DNA of 64,000 nt. Source: Ifrita kowaldi. Its lineage: Eukaryota; Chordata; Aves; Passeriformes; Cinclosomatidae. A model generated the notes under the pieces. It was not told where the DNA came from and did not search any database. It saw only the letters and a program-made list of their open reading frames with translations. A program made the translations under genes and the position numbers. This document shows, piece after piece, positions 1 through 15,200 of this stretch. The DNA is taken from assembly GCA_013398055.1 (NCBI GenBank), contig VZRS01004071.1, positions 356,212-420,211 on the forward strand. Direction: 5' to 3'. Position 1 is the stretch's first letter; the number at the start of each line of letters is the position of its first letter.

Positions 1-160
1 TTGCTCTGTATTTACATGTAATCATTGTACTTTAACTTTGCAGTCCTGTGTGTTCCATCTTTTATTAATAGTGTGGAAAATGTACATTAATAGTCCAGTT
101 TTTAGGTTGCTGCTAGACCCCAAAAGTCCTCACCTTCATTTATTCTTTTTCTTATTGCAG

Positions 161-252
161 CTGGCCAAGAATGTAGGAAATACTAGTTTTAATGATATTA
201 TGGAAGGGAACTTGCCTAGTCCTTCACCTAAACCCAGTCCATCAAGTGATAT
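161..252 (+). CDS. ASAP2: ASAP2 exon: end of the ArfGAP domain
   Basis: Acceptor is a T-rich tract ending in TTGCAG, and the donor is GTAAGT. The exon encodes residues 1-30 plus two bases of codon 31, starting LAKNVGNTSFNDIM. This is the conserved C-terminal helix segment of the ASAP ArfGAP domain, followed by a Pro/Ser-rich turn. The exon enters in phase 0, so the preceding exon lies before position 1. Confidence 0.95.
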
Positions 253-3200
253 GTAAGTTTTGAATCGTTAAACTCTGAAGTTTACTGTGGAATATATCTG
301 TGATGTAAAGTGTCTTAAACAGTAACCAAGCCAGGGGAAGGTTAGGATGGCAGAAGACTGGAGGTTTTTACTCCCACTGGGGAGCTTCGTAGAAGTTCAG
401 TCTCCTGTCATATAGCCACATTTCAGCTACCTCAGCTTCTCTGAGTATAAAAATCTCAGTTTGGGTTTCAATTTGACTCTTGGATTGTTTTGAGTTTTGT
501 AGTAAACCCTCAGATGATAAACGCAGTGGACTAAATGGCACTAGCTCTGCTTTTTCTTTGGTCTTAGGCCCCAGTCAGAGTAATTTTTGTATATAACAAG
601 AAAACAGGATAAAATTGACGATGTTCCATATTTTGGGCTTGTTTGCAAGAAAGACGTGCAGTGTAACAATAAATAACACACATTTTATCAGATAGTTTTC
701 TTCTTCCCTCCTCAGCTTCCAAGTTAGACAAGGTGATTTTAAATTATAATCATTGACCCATTTTTCTAAAAATTTCTAAAGCAAGCTCTATTTTCACACC
801 CCACAGGACTGCACGTAAAGAATTTATCACTGCTAAATATGTAGATCATAAGTTCTCTAGGAAGACTTGTGCATCTGCAGCAGCTAAACTGAGTGAATTA
901 CTTGAGGCTGTCAAATCCAGGGATTTACTTGCACTAATTCAAGTCTATGCAGAGGGGGTAGAGCTAATGGAGCCACTGTTGGAGCCTGGACAGGTAAGCT
1001 TATCAGGTAAACAATGATTATTTTAAATCATGTGTGTTTGTAAAATGATGCCCAGGATCTGGGGCTGCTACTTTAGATGATAAAACAAGAAAAATAACAT
1101 ATAAAAATGGTGGGGTTTCTCTTCCTTTCCTTAGTGTGGCATCCTTGTGGAGAGGGAAAAGAATACTTTATCTTTTGTCAGCAATTGGTCTAAAGGGGTG
1201 TGAAATGCAATAGTGATATCATACACTGTTTTGGTACAACTGTAAGTGTTTAAAAGCACCTGTCCTGCAGTGTGCCTCCTTTAGAAAAGACCCAGAGAAG
1301 GGGGGCTTGGCTTGATAGCCCAGGGTCACCTGATACCACATGCAGTATCATACCTGCTTTTAAAATAGTGGCTGAAGGAACATATTATTGGTTTTCTGCA
1401 AGACTCTGTTTACTGTAGATGAGGAAAGAATAAATCTGATGACTTCACAGCTTCTGATGAGATATTTACAGAAGTTCAATTTCTTTCAACCAGGAAGATT
1501 CTTTTGTGTGTGTGTGTGTATCTGTTCTATCAAGTTCTGAGTACTTGATCTTTCTTCTGAAATCAGTGACAGATTTTGGAAAAATCAGTCCAAGTTGACC
1601 TTGATTACCTGTGGACAGACGTTAATCATGAGCAAAGTAACCAGTTTTTATAGATAATCAATGCCATGTAACCACTTGCTCAGAGACGTTTTCTCCCATC
1701 ACTTTTAAACCCAACCTGGAGAAATGTCAGAGAATATCTTCAACAAGTTGTGTGAAAATAGCTAAGCTGGCAAAGGACACGGTGCCTGTCTGTATTCAGT
1801 GAAAGGGATAAGTTTGGTACAGTCTCAGCACTTGAACTATCACAGAGTGCTTATCATGGAAACACATTACAAATTCTCTGACTTCAAGGTCAGCTTTCTG
1901 TATTCGTCATCCACAGCAGCTACCACAGAATTAGCTCCTCAGTCTTCCCAGCTATTACGGGCAGTGATATCTAGAAAGGTATGAGCACCAATTGAAGTGT
2001 AGTTTGCAGTTAGGACATTTATAGAAGCATTCTCCTCTGTAAATTCTCTGATGTTTAATTTTATAATATCTTTTTAATTAGGACTTTAATTCTAAGTATA
2101 TATACTGTAATATGCTTTTTTAAATGTCCTTTATGGTCAATAGGAATTAATGAAATCTAAATTTAGATTAACTTCTCGTACTTTTAAATGGAATTAAACA
2201 GCATTTCTGCTTCTATTTCAATGGATTAATGCATATGATATGTATAGAAAATAAAGTATGATTCAATTCAAGTTCAACAAGGAGAAAGCCTTTATATGGA
2301 GGAAACGCCCCATGCTCCAAATATGTGCTGGGAACCACCTAGCTCTGCCTAAAGAGACCTAGGGGTCCTGATGAACACCAAGGTGAACGGGAGCCAGCAG
2401 TGTGCCCTTGTGGCAGAGGTGGCCAGTGGTATTCCAGGCAGCACGGAAGCATTGCCAGCACATGCAGGGCAGTGACCCTCCCCTGCACTCAGCACTGTGA
2501 GGCCACAGCTGCAGTGCTGTGCCCAGCTCTGGGCTCCCCACAGCAAGAGAGACGTGGACATACTGGAGAGAATACAGTGAAGGGCTACAAACATGTCTGA
2601 GAGTCTGGAGCACCTGGAAAGGCTGAGAGATCTGGGACTGTTCAGCTGGGAGAAGGCTCGGGGGGATCTCATCATTGTGTGGAAATACCTGCAGGGAGAG
2701 GGGAAAGAAGACGGAGCCCAGTGGTGCCCAGTGATGGGACCAGAGGTGATGGCACAGACGGGAGCACAGGAGGTGCCCTCTGAACATCAAAAAACCTTTT
2801 TTTTTTGTGAGAATGACCAAACACTGGCGCAGGTTTTCCAGGGATATGGAGTCTCTGTCCTTGGAGATATTCTAAAGCCATCTGGACATGGTCCTGGGCA
2901 ACTGGTCCTTGATGGCCCTGCTTGGGCAGGGAGGTTGGACTAGACAACCTTTACAGGTCCTGTCAACTTCAACTGTTCTGCAAGTCTGTAAGAGATTTAA
3001 TGTATGTGGGACTGTGATTTTGTGATGCTGTTTTTGTAGGAAATAATGCTGTGACTTTGCTTGGTGCTCACCAGGCTGTCATAAAGCAACAAGTATTGCA
3101 AACTTACTCAGTATTCCTTGACAGGATCCCTTTCAGTTACTGGTAGCTAAAATGGTTAAAGGCTCCTCAGGATTGTTCCATTCAGCTGGGAAAAGTGAAA

Positions 3201-6200
3201 ACTTGGTTTGGGAAAGCTGAAATCTCAGAAAGTGTGGTGCCATTTCCTCTGAAGCACATAGTGTCTTTTAGAGATAAAAAAAGGCAATAATCATTTTCAT
3301 CATAATTTCCTAATATTTTTCTTTTGAAAGACTTGTAAAGAGTGAATGACATGTGTCATAGGTCTGATATACAAGCTTTTCAGAAATAAGACAGAAATCT
3401 AACTTCTATTTGTATGTGTTTAGGAGCCAGGTGAAACAGCACTTCATTTAGCAGTCCGGACTGCTGATCAAACCTCTCTCCATCTGGTTGACTTCCTTGT
3501 ACAAAACTGGTATGGATTGATAACTTTTCTTTAAATTGTACATGAAAAATGTGGACGTTCAGAGCTATCCTGGCAGTGCCTTGGACAGTGTTTGCTCATC
3601 ACTTACAACCTTTTTCCTTAGATATGTTTCAAAAAAGAATAGTTTAGTACCTCTGAGTTACCTTTGTGCTCCTGATGAGTAGAGAGAGGGAAAGCATTAA
3701 AGGTTTGTAGATTAAAAACATTGAAAGCGTTTACATAAAAATAAGATGAAAGGAAAAACTCTGTAGTATACAAGTGAGCATTGATTTAGAGCACATAACA
3801 ATATGAAGCAATGTAAACAAATAGTTCAGCTACAGGAGGGATGGCAGGTAAATGTGCCAAATACAGGACACATGCACAGGAATTGTAAGAGTAGAATACA
3901 CGGATCTTTCTCAGAAAATTATGAACAGATGCTAGATCAACTTTGAAAAAGGTGTTCCAATAGTTAATAAACTGTATTAAAGCTATTAAAGAACATAAAC
4001 TTCTTAATTTTCAGCATCTAGTTTATTGGCTGAGTTGTTCTTTTTTGTCAAGGAATGTGTTCATAGAAGTAAAAAACGTCAATGAAAAGTGTGAGTGCTA
4101 ATTAGAGGAGAGTGTTATTAAAGTAAAAAATAAAACATAACCTACTAATATATTCAAGCTGTTTGAGATCATAATTTGAAAAATATTTTAGAAGCCCAAA
4201 ATATTATTTTGAGTATTATTAAAGGCTTTTCTATTTTGGATGATTATTTAGAATTATTTTGTTTAGTTATGAAGCTTCGTAGTTTCTTCAGACAGCTATA
4301 ATCTTGTGTGTGTTTCTGTCTGCTGTGTGTTTTTTTCTGTCAGTCTCAAGTTTTAAGAGTATCTTTACAAGCCTGGAGGCTCTTTCTGTCCAATATGGAT
4401 AACACTGGGAAAAGTCTTCATCTCCTGAGCTTTGCTTTTCTGATTTACGAAAATACTTTCTTGATCCCAAAATGTCAGGAACAGTTTTTGAGAAAGTTGG
4501 GTTTAGAACTTGAAAACTGAAGGAAGTACAGTTTTTAAAAGCCCCTTTGCACAGCTGGTCTTTCCCTAACTTGGTGTGTTGTCCTTAAATTCCCTCTTAC
4601 AATTCTTTTGTTCATTTTCACAGCCACCCTCTTGATAGTTCTTTGACTGCATGGGACTTATTAACCTATTTTAACTGTATCAGAATTATTTTTCAGCTAT
4701 TTCTATTGAGCTAATATAGCATGTTTGCGAAAAGAATTCCAGTAAAGTAGCAGGTGGAAAACAACTGGCATGACCTTAGAGAGATCTAGGTTTGAGTCTC
4801 TGAGTTTCACTTCTTTAGTTTTTTGAATGCACATCTGTAGATTCTCAGTCCTTTTAAATCACAACTTGGGTATTTCCAGTGTCCTTGGAACAATTCTTAA
4901 CAGTCTTTGAAAGTAATGTTTAATTTAAATTTTTTTTTTCTCCTACTTCATATTTGTGCAGTGAAGTTATTATGCATTTATTATTTATAGGTATGCTAGA
5001 TCTGGAATGAATAGCACAGCTACTACACTTTTCTTGATTGTTTGTTTTTTTAGTGGAAACCTGGACAAACAAACAGCGTTGGGTAATACAGTTCTACACT
5101 ACTGCAGTATATATAATAAGCCTGAGTGTTTGAAATTGCTTTTGAGGGGGAAGCCAACTATTGATGTAGGTAAGTTCATTATTTAAAACCAGGAAATATA
5201 GATTTCCTGAAATTTCTTTCCATTATTTTAGCCACTTTTGTTTATTTCTCTGTGGTAAGTAAATTTGTAAAATAAAACTGTGTTAGAAAGATGAAGAACT
5301 TGTCAACAAGAAGCCTAAAGAAAATATTCAGTTAAGACAGTTTAAACTGCCTGGAATTTAGGTTTCTTGTTTAATCTAGAACTTGTTGCTTCAAGTGTTT
5401 AATTCCACTCTTAGATATGTGGGCTTTATGTACACAGCACTTAATTCTTCTGCTGATATCAATGGCAGCTGGTGCTGTGGTTTCACCCAGCACATCCCAG
5501 CCAACACTGCCACTGATTAGGGAAGGGAGACCATCTTAGAAAACAAGAGATTACCCTAACTGTGAGCAAACAGAGATTCTATTTTCAATTAAACTTTTGG
5601 TAAGCCATTATGAAAAATGAACTGATATAGGTACAGCATGTGTTACACCTATCTTACACATGTAGGTGGCAAAGAGAAGCAGAAAGGCAGCTGAGAAAGC
5701 TGATCACGTTTCATGAGTTAGGAAGGCATCCCATGAATCCAGCTTGTTAGGCCCAAGAGTTAAGTGTGATCAGCATGTCTTTACATTCAGTCATTTAATG
5801 GTATAGGAGAGAAGTTTTTTTAACATCTGATGCAAACTGGAGGGTGTGAAATTTCATTGCTCTCTTTTTCTTCATCACCATCACTTTCCTCAACTGCCTG
5901 GTAAAGAACTGTTGTATAAACTGAAGTTCATAGTTTGATGGCAGAAGTCACTGGTTTCCTTTGCCTTTTTATAAACCCTTAGAATATGTTCCAATATTAT
6001 CATAAGTCAGAGAATTTAATGTGACCTTTTTTAGCAGTTATAATGGGAAAGCTATCTGAAAAAGTTAAGCAAATTTATTGGTGCTTCCATTGAACTCTCT
6101 CACAGGTAGATGCCAGAGGAGTGTTCACACCTTTTTGGTGTCTTGTTTTTTGAGGTTATTCTGTGGGAGAGAGGGAACCAAAAGTGTTCTTTTTGTTGTT

Positions 6201-9200
6201 TTGTTGAGTGATCTCATATAGGAGCTGTATAAAGTCTTTAGACCTTGAAACATCAGGTGTATACTTAAAAATTGAAAGTTTGGAATTTATGTAGTCCTTA
6301 AGATATCTAGGTGTTCACTTCACTTAAGAAGTACTATGTTTTCATTCCTTTTCATATTGAACCATCTCAGATAGATCGTTCCATAGGGAAATCCTTCTTC
6401 TAGGGATCTGAATTCTTTCAAAGCCACAGGCCTTTCTAGAGGACTGCTTTGGATTTTCTAGGATTGCTGTCTGGCATTCTCTATGTAATATTTCACACAG
6501 ACATTTATGCTTATAGATCTCAGTTTGATCGTTTTCAGTTTCTGACCACAGAAATGCTTTACAATCTGGATGTGCTGCAGAGCATTCCCTGTTCCATCTC
6601 CATGGCATTTACTGATGTGCTGTGAGAGTACATTTTACCTAGGTTTTATCCATATCAAGTGTGTTGTTTATTGAGACTTGCTACTGAGCATCTAGGAAGA
6701 ATTCCATTAGATTCTGTGCCAGAAGACTTTCCAGAGGGCTCAGGTACTGCCTTCTTTCTGATCAGGTGTTAATTTAAATTATAAACCATTTTATAGCTTT
6801 GATAAAGACAAAGCTAGAAAGTTTTAAATTCATTCTTGTTCAAATGTCTTCAAATTAAGGCTTCAAGCCTCTACATATTAATAAAAGTAAAATCTGCTTG
6901 GATCAACATTTACCTGGTTTTTTTTGTTGGTTTTTTTTGTTTGTTTGTTTGTTTTTTTGGTTTTTTTTTTTTTTAAAGTCTTAGATTAATTTTCTTTTTT
7001 GAGATATTTTACCCTGCCTGCTTGTTTCTCCTGCTTATTCATGTAAGAGTTTTATGGGCCAAGGTGTCGAATGGAGATTGAAATTACTAATTTTCTTTAT
7101 ATTCTCTGCTGGGATGCTTAGGAGGGATTTGGGAACTGTCCCAACTGCTGTTCAGAAAGAACCTGATGATACGTGAAATGCTTGAGCACTTAGAGTGGAA
7201 TTGTAAAGAGCTGCAGCTGCTATAGAGTAAACAGATGGTTTTGATCGCTTTTAGAAGTTACTGTGCTACAAACAGTGAAATTTAATAAATTGCTTCTTAA
7301 GACATCTCAAAGAATCACTCTTTTTTGTGTTGTTAATTTTGTAGTAAACCAAGCTGGAGAGACGGCTCTGGACACAGCAAAAAGAGTGAAAGCTGTGCAG
7401 TGTGAGGAACTGGTAAGAACCGAGCCTGGGGCAAAGGCTGGGGGGAATGATGACTTCTTTAAAAATGGGATCTACTTAATGTGTCACTACCATTGTATCT
7501 CACACGTGGTGCTGCTGCCAGCTGGCTGTGTGCTGATCTGAAAGCCCTACCACAGGTGACTATTTTCTTACCTAAAACACCACAGTAATTTTCTTTGTAA
7601 CAGTTTAAGAAAAAGATCTTTCTTCTAGTGGCAGTACTAGTTATTTTAATCAGAGTATTTGAAGACCTTAAGTACTGAAGGGTCAGATGTATCAATAAAT
7701 ACATCATTCAAGGAAATTTGGGCTTCATCACCTCAAAAGTTCTTCTTAGAGGCTTTTATATCAGGAGTACTAAGCAACCCCTGTACTATTAAAACTGTCA
7801 AGACCTTTTAGGTCTGGATCTTTGTTTGTCTATCCTGCTTTGGCTTTTTTCAGATTATTTAATGGGACAGATAGTTCAGAGATGGTGAAAGTCTTTTTAT
7901 AAGGAGAATTGAAACAATTTAAAATTACCCTCCTCAAAGGAGAAAGAAGCTAAAGTGTAATGTCTGAAAGTTGGTATATCAAAAGATGTAGAACACCAGC
8001 TTCTGTGGGGCTTTGTCCCTCTACTGAATATGATCAAGGCAAAAACCTCCTGGAATTTTGAGAATGTGTGAGGGATGTTAACAGACACCACTCAAAAAGA
8101 TTGTTGGTGTTCAAGAAATAAAGGTGTCAAGAATTTTCCCTGGTACTCCTCTGAAGCATTTAGTCAGGAATAAGGATTTTACATCAGACCAACAAGCTTG
8201 TTTGTTCTTGGCCCTCTAAGGTGCCACCAGCATGAATTTAGTAGGCAAGTGAATTTAATTACTATCCAGGGACTAAAAAGTCCAAGTGCTGTGGCAGTTT
8301 CACATTCAAGACAAAACCAGGAGAATTTAGAAAACAGTAAAACACAGTTTTTTACAGTTTGACACAGTACAAAACAGTGTCACTTGCCACTTAATTCTAT
8401 TTCTTCCTTTTCCTCATTTTGATGATCTGAGGATATCTACTTTTGCTCTGCAGTGGTAATTTTCATACCTTCCCTGTGACGACTGAAAGTTCTTGTCATG
8501 AATTAATTATTGAATAATCAAAAGAGCTTGTCCTTCACAAATCAAAGAAATTTTCTGTGTTTCTGGGGATGCAAGCTAGCATTTTGCTATGGCTGATAAG
8601 GTGGGACTGACTTCTCAGTTACTGCCATGTCTACTGTGTAAGTAAGTGCTATTTCCAGCAGTTTGAGTCTGTCAGCTGGAAAACAGATCACCTGTGCAGC
8701 ACGCAGTTGGGATGGATTGCTTTTTCCTTTATAATATCTCTTTAATAAAGTGACATCTGCCATTAATGTGGACCAACTGACTGTGTTACAGAACAGTCAA
8801 GTGGATGTTATCAGTGAGCTTATCTAGCCGTTAATCGTTTAGTTATAGTAATCCAAATTCCATGAATACCTCACTGATTATTTCACTTCAGTCTTATAGA
8901 GCATTTATGCCTTTTCTCTTTTTTTTTTTTTTTTTAATTTTTGAAGAGGAAAATAATTTCTGCATTTTTTTTTTCCAAAAGCAGCAATGAGTTAAGGTTA
9001 AGAGCGAAAACGAAACATGAATGAGCACATTGTTTGCCGTGGGCAATAAAAAAGTACAAGATAAATAACTAGGTGTTTGCATTATGATAGATGTATTAAA
9101 CCCATTTCTGTTGCATAACTGGAGTCTTAACTGTTTAATTAAATTCAGTTTCAGCTCAAGTGGGTTCATGAATACTTACATAACAGATTGGAAATACTTT

Positions 9201-12200
9201 CTTTATTCCAAATTTTATTTCAGAAAGATGGTTAAAGGCGCTCCTGAATCAGCTACTGTCAAGTAGACTACATTTCAAAGGATGTGAAGGAATAAATAAT
9301 GTTGGAAAATCTAGGCATTGCAAAGGAGAATTTATCTCCTCAGCATAACCATGAACTGCTCTATTAGTTTTTTTGCTGATCATTGAGGTAGTAGTTTCTT
9401 TAAAGAATGTGAAATACATTATTTGGGCTGGCAAAGTCAAGGAATTTTGTGCTTAAGACATATTGGCCCCATCCAGTGACAGAGAGAGACAAAATATTTA
9501 AATAAAGAGTAAATATCTTTTCATTTGACTCGAGTGCAGGGATGGTGATTTTGGAGGGGCAGCAGTTGTATGTACCAAAATTTAAAAATAGGTTTTACTT
9601 TTCCTGTTTGGAAAGGAGGGCTCTAGATAAATTCTGCTTCTGAGCACGTACCTTCTCTTCGTGTCATCTTTTCAAATTCTTGTCAAACATGGCAACTTCT
9701 GCCCATTTTGAGAAAATAATTCCTTTTTGCCTTTTAACTGTTTTTCTATACCTCAAACAAATGGAGGCTGTGTGTGAAATTGCTTTGTTCTTTTTTGAAT
9801 CCGGAAAAGTTTTAAACTTTTAAATATTTCAATTTCTTTCTTGCCACTAAAAAGAACTTAGTTAACACCAAAAGAACAGCAAGTACTTTAACAAGACTTT
9901 TTATTTCTTTCAGCTTTCTCAAGCCAAGGCAGGAAAGCTAAACCCACACGTCCATGTGGAGTATGAATGGAATCTTCGGCAGGATGAAATTGATGAAAGT
10001 GACGATGACTTGGATGATAAGGTGAGTGTGAATTACTGATACAGCTTTGCACAAAAACTGTCAACATCTCTGCTCCCTGGAAATAAATGGTAATTAGAGA
10101 CCCACTTAAACCTTTCTTCTCTTACAGGTATTTTTGGGGAAAAAAACCCTAATTTCGAGGCCTGTGTTAAAGACAGCCTAAGTGCTTTTTGAATATACTT
10201 TGTCAACCTAGTTATTATGGGCTGTTTTAGAAGTTTGACTTTGACAAGACATACAGTATAATATAAATCAGCAAATCTGGACTGCTTTGTCCTTTTATCC
10301 TCTTCAGAATTTTAGGCTGTTAAAGTTTAGCTGGAGGAAATCCAAAGCTTACATACTTAATTTTTTCTATAAATTAATTAAAAACCTAGTTGTTTAATAA
10401 ATAACTCTATTTTTCATAAACCATGCTGTGCTATTTATTCCTGTTTTTTTAAAAAAAAGAAGTAATGGAAAGGCAAAACTTGAGGGCATAGAATAATTGC
10501 CATCCTAGAGCATGTGAAAAATTAGCATCAGTGTCCTACTTTAGCAAGTCAGTTAATTACTGTGTGCTCTATTTCCGCAATAAATGCGAATACACCTCTC
10601 CTATTTTATATGAGTGCTGCAGAAAGAAATGTGGACAACTTCTCATTTTCTGTGACACTTGGGACTGAAAAATTCAGAAACCGAAGTAATTTGCATGTCC
10701 TCAAGGACAGTAGAGAACAAAATAATCATCTGTGCGAGGAGCCTCAGGAGGATGAGGGATGCTGTGCTGGAGATAATAACCTGAACCAGAGCTGCAGGGA
10801 AACAGATCGTGCTCCATGTGCACCCATTAACGTACAGCAGGCAAAAACTGATGAGTAAAATTTCTTCAAAGAGCTATTAGATGCGTTTAAAAAGAGCTGT
10901 ATCACGGATTGTATTGCTAGTTCAGGGACCAAATAAATCTGATCTGGCAGAAGTGTTTGTTCATTATTACTAGGCATCAGTGGGGTAATGATACTTGAGG
11001 ATAATTGTCTAGTCTGAGTAATGTGCTGTATGCATGGAAAATTACTCTTATATTCCAAAACCTGCTAGGCTTTTATTGGTATTTTATTTAGTATGTTACT
11101 AGTGTGTATCTCCTGCTTTAAGATTAAATCTAATTTTGAGTCCATGATGATCTGTTGATGCTACAATCTTAATTTTTATTTAGAAGAGAGGACCTATCAG
11201 GTTGAATTGATGAAAAAGGGAGGAATGAGGGCTTATTTGTCCCACAAAGAAAAGAACTAGGCTCATGTTCACTAAATTATGTTCTGGTATGTTATTTTCC
11301 AAACATACTAACTATAATTAGTGTTTAGACAGCTGTATCATATCTTTGTTTTTCTATTCACAGCCTAGTCCTATAAAAAAGGAAAGATCTCCAAGACCCC
11401 AAAGCTTTTGTCACTCTTCAAGCATTTCTCCCCAAGACAAACTGACTCATCCTTCGTTTAGCACTCCCAGAGACAAGCAAAGACTCTCCTATGGAGCTTT
11501 TACCAACCAGATCTTTGCTTCTGTAAGCACAGACTCACCCACCTCTCCAACATCTGATGCTCCTCCTCTTCCTCCTAGAAATGCTGGCAAAGGTAAGTCT
11601 GTCTCCAAACTACACTTGCAAGCAGTGATTTTCCCACTGTTGCCCTTCCTTTAACCAGGGACATTGCAATGTTTCAAGATGCAGCACGATCTCCTTATTG
11701 TTGCAGTAGTGTGGTACAATGCACGTTCTAAACTTGAAAAACCTGGGGGGCACCTTCTAATAGACTCATTCATAACACTGAACATGAATGGGTGAGGAAT
11801 AAGCTAATACTCTGCTAAATGAAAGTTAGTTCATTTTATGAGACTTACAGCTGCAGTGGATCATGATGGTTTGACCTAGATATCTCTAATCTTCAAGTTC
11901 AGAGGATATATTTACGGAACAAAACTTTTTACTGTATTATAATATATGCAGATCTACTTTTTAGTACAAAGAAACCCCTCATTCCTTTTTACATGTTTAA
12001 TTTAGAAATTGATAAATTGTGTTTTTACAGTAGACTTGTTAGAGAAATCTTTAGTTATGATGAGGGTTACAGTACAGTTTAACACTTCAGCAGTTAGGTT
12101 GAGTCTCCCTTTTTTTAGCACTACTGTAACTTAATTTCTCAACTGGTAATTGACTTTGTTTAGGAAAAATGCAGAGATGCGCTCACCAACATGTGAAAGA

Positions 12201-15200
12201 GTAAAAGGGACAGGTCAGTGTTGTCATCAGGTGTTTGCTTTTACATGGCTCAGATGCTGTGCTTAAGCACTACAGTTCCATCAGTCTTTGTCAGGTACTG
12301 GCAACTTTCACAGGCATCCCTTGTCTCTCTCTTTTGATCAGGTTTGTTTCCCTTTACAAGGCACAGCGATTTTGCCAGGGTTTGCGTTTTTCACATGAGA
12401 TTTTTTAATCCATGTTTCACTGGGGACTCAGTTGTATTCCTTGTAATTTTACTGTGTTGATCTGCTTGTTGGTATTACAAGATGCTACTTTTTCCTTCCG
12501 CTCTCCCGTCCCTTTTACATGCTCTGACTCACAGTCTGCTATGGGTTGTTCATTGCCAACACAATGTACTGGCTTAGATGTTCCTTCATGACCTAGGATA
12601 ACTTCTTTTTTTTGTCATAAAGTTGCAAGACTTGGAAATTAATCATGCATCCCATTTCCTGAAGAAGGTTAATGAGGTTGTGTCTGGTGTCTGTCTGTTC
12701 ACACTGCTTAGTATATTGTCAGCTTTCAATAGATTTTAATGAACTTTATTTCTTTGTCATTATGTAGTGGAGCTCTCATACAGACTTACCTAGAAAACTG
12801 TCTTTTTCTCCTGGAAGGGGAATATTTATGTTCATATTTCATTCTAAGTACGTATTTTGGTTTCTGAAATGTTAGGCGTGTTCCTGGAACTTCTTTGTTT
12901 TTCCAAGACCAAGGAATCAGCACAACACCAAAGTTAATCAGAAAGAATTGAGGCATTGAGTTTTTATGTGTTTTCATGTCAGAGATTATGCAAGGAAATC
13001 TTTATTTATATTACAGTGAAATAATATTATCACAAAATTGCCTTCTAATGTAACATTAACTGCTGCAACAGAGTGGAAAATGCCAGACTCACAGAGTAAG
13101 TCAGGGAGACGTTGAATGGAACTGCTGTTACATTAAAGTCACTATGCTTCTGTGCTTCAAACATGCTGAAATTCTACAGTCTGTGAATGATGCTGGAGTT
13201 TTGGTTGATATCCATTCAACAATATTGTGAAATCAGAACTCTCCATTGTATATATACCTGTGTTGCAGGAATAATTCAAGACTTTAAATTTGGGGGGGAA
13301 AGTGACAAATGCATAGGACAATTTATCAGTGTGGAAAGATTGCTGTAGGTGCATCATTTCAGATGCATTTATGGTTCATTTTAAACTGTGCCGCTCTTTG
13401 TTATTTCTCCCCTTCCAGCTCTCAGATTGTTTAAAAGAAGATGAATCAGAGACTCTCCACTTCCATAAGACACTGTTGGCACATCTGAATTTTGAAACAA
13501 TCAGAGTTAATTTTTTTATGTTGGAAAACATAAACCTGTAGACTTTATTGCCTCTTTTGGCATGAGTAGTAATAGAATATATCCCTTACACTGAAGTTTA
13601 ACACACAAGCTTACTTATCAGATAAGTTTATTTTAATGTCTTATTTGTGTTTAAGATTATATGAAAACATAGTGTTACTTTTTTCCCTAAGCTCCCTAAA
13701 CAATAAAAGCATTGAATTTATATTTAAAGTTAAGATTTCCTTCTGTCCCCAAACACAATCTGATCTTTGTCCCTGCGCTGCTGTGAGGCCCCGGTGGATA
13801 TCGTGGGCTCCTGCTAGGACATGGGTTCTGCAGGGCATGGATAGCAGGTGGACCTGCATTTTCGGAGGCAGAGGATTTTTGAGTTTCATAGGTTTTCATC
13901 CTTTGGGACATGCAGATGAAACTGTCTTTCCAAAGCATGTTTTATTTTTAACAAAACCCCCTCCCGCAGCACTCTGTAAGCTGGTTTCGTTGCCCAGTGA
14001 AGTTCCTGAGTAGCAAAGTTCTGTGGTGTTCCTGAGGGGCCACAGGAAGCCATCCACTGAACTTGTGCTGGGGAGAGGAGGTAAGTTTAAATCAATTTAA
14101 GGCACATCACTCTTGCTCATAGTTTTCAGTGGACATGCTGGCTAAAAATAATTTTAAAGGTACAGTAGTTGGAGGAGGTGATATGGGAATGTTTACATCA
14201 TTGTAACTCATGTCCAGATTTTCCAGTTTGATAACTTTTCAAAATATTCCTAAAAATGCTGGAACCTTCATGCATTTTACTCTACAGTGTCTCATTTGTG
14301 GATACGTCTTACTTGCTGCTATCTCTGCTGCAGATTTAGTTAATCCTAACAGAATGAAAAGTACAGAATGAGTGCAGTGGCTGCCTGAGCCAACCACTCA
14401 GTGCCTTTTTCAGTCATTTGTCTAAGCTTCTTCAGGTTCAACTTACTTGTGTTGTCAGTCAAATCTTTAGCCTGTAACATTCTGAAAATAATCTTTTTTT
14501 TTTTTTTTTGCTCTTTCCAGCATTATGGCTCCAGACATCTAGCAGATCTTCTGCCTAGTGTTTTACAAAAAGCTTTCAAAAAAAGAATCAATATTTAAGT
14601 ATTTGCATGACTTGCCACAGTAGCTAAATAAAATTTTGCACAACCTTCATTGCAAATCCAGTATGTGGGTAATGTTGCTAACTAGTTTCGGAGGAATGTT
14701 AGGCAATCTAAGTCAGGTTTCCTTCGCTTTGGCTGAAAGCGAATTGATTTTTAGTGGTTCTGCCTGTTTATCCCAGATAAACATGAGGGTCAGGGATAAA
14801 TTCTGTATCATGAAGTTGTTTGGATCTTCAATACCTACAGGTTTGCATATCTTACACTGTCTCAGCTCTAACATGAGGTACATAAACCCAAAGGCACTTC
14901 CTTTGTGGTTCCAGTCCACTGCTGCTGCAGACAGTCACATCATCTGCTCCTTCACTAGATCAGACTCAATTTCTAACCAAATTAGTTTACTTGAATTTAC
15001 TAGTAACTTCTAGAAGTTGTCGGACTGCATTGCACACAGGATTAGGAATCCTCCTGAGTTCACTAAGTTAGTTTGTGCATGTACCAACACTGCCCTTCAG
15101 CTTTGGTGGTTTTTCTGTGGCTGGTGGCCATGTCAAGGCACTGCCTGGGTGGAAATCCTACAGGTCTCCATGTCTGGGTTGTTACACTAAACAAATCAAG

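Noticed and set aside
2593..2943. 116-codon + strand open frame
   Set aside because: It is the remains of CR1 ORF2 and 3' UTR, not a host gene.
5470..5510. Short similarity to an avian LTR start
   Set aside because: Only about 40 bases and imperfect; not enough to separate from chance.
10562..10858. 98-codon open frame in an ASAP2 intron
   Set aside because: It is out of phase with the flanking exons. The frame reached from an acceptor at 10622 hits a stop soon after, and the protein has no recognisable family.
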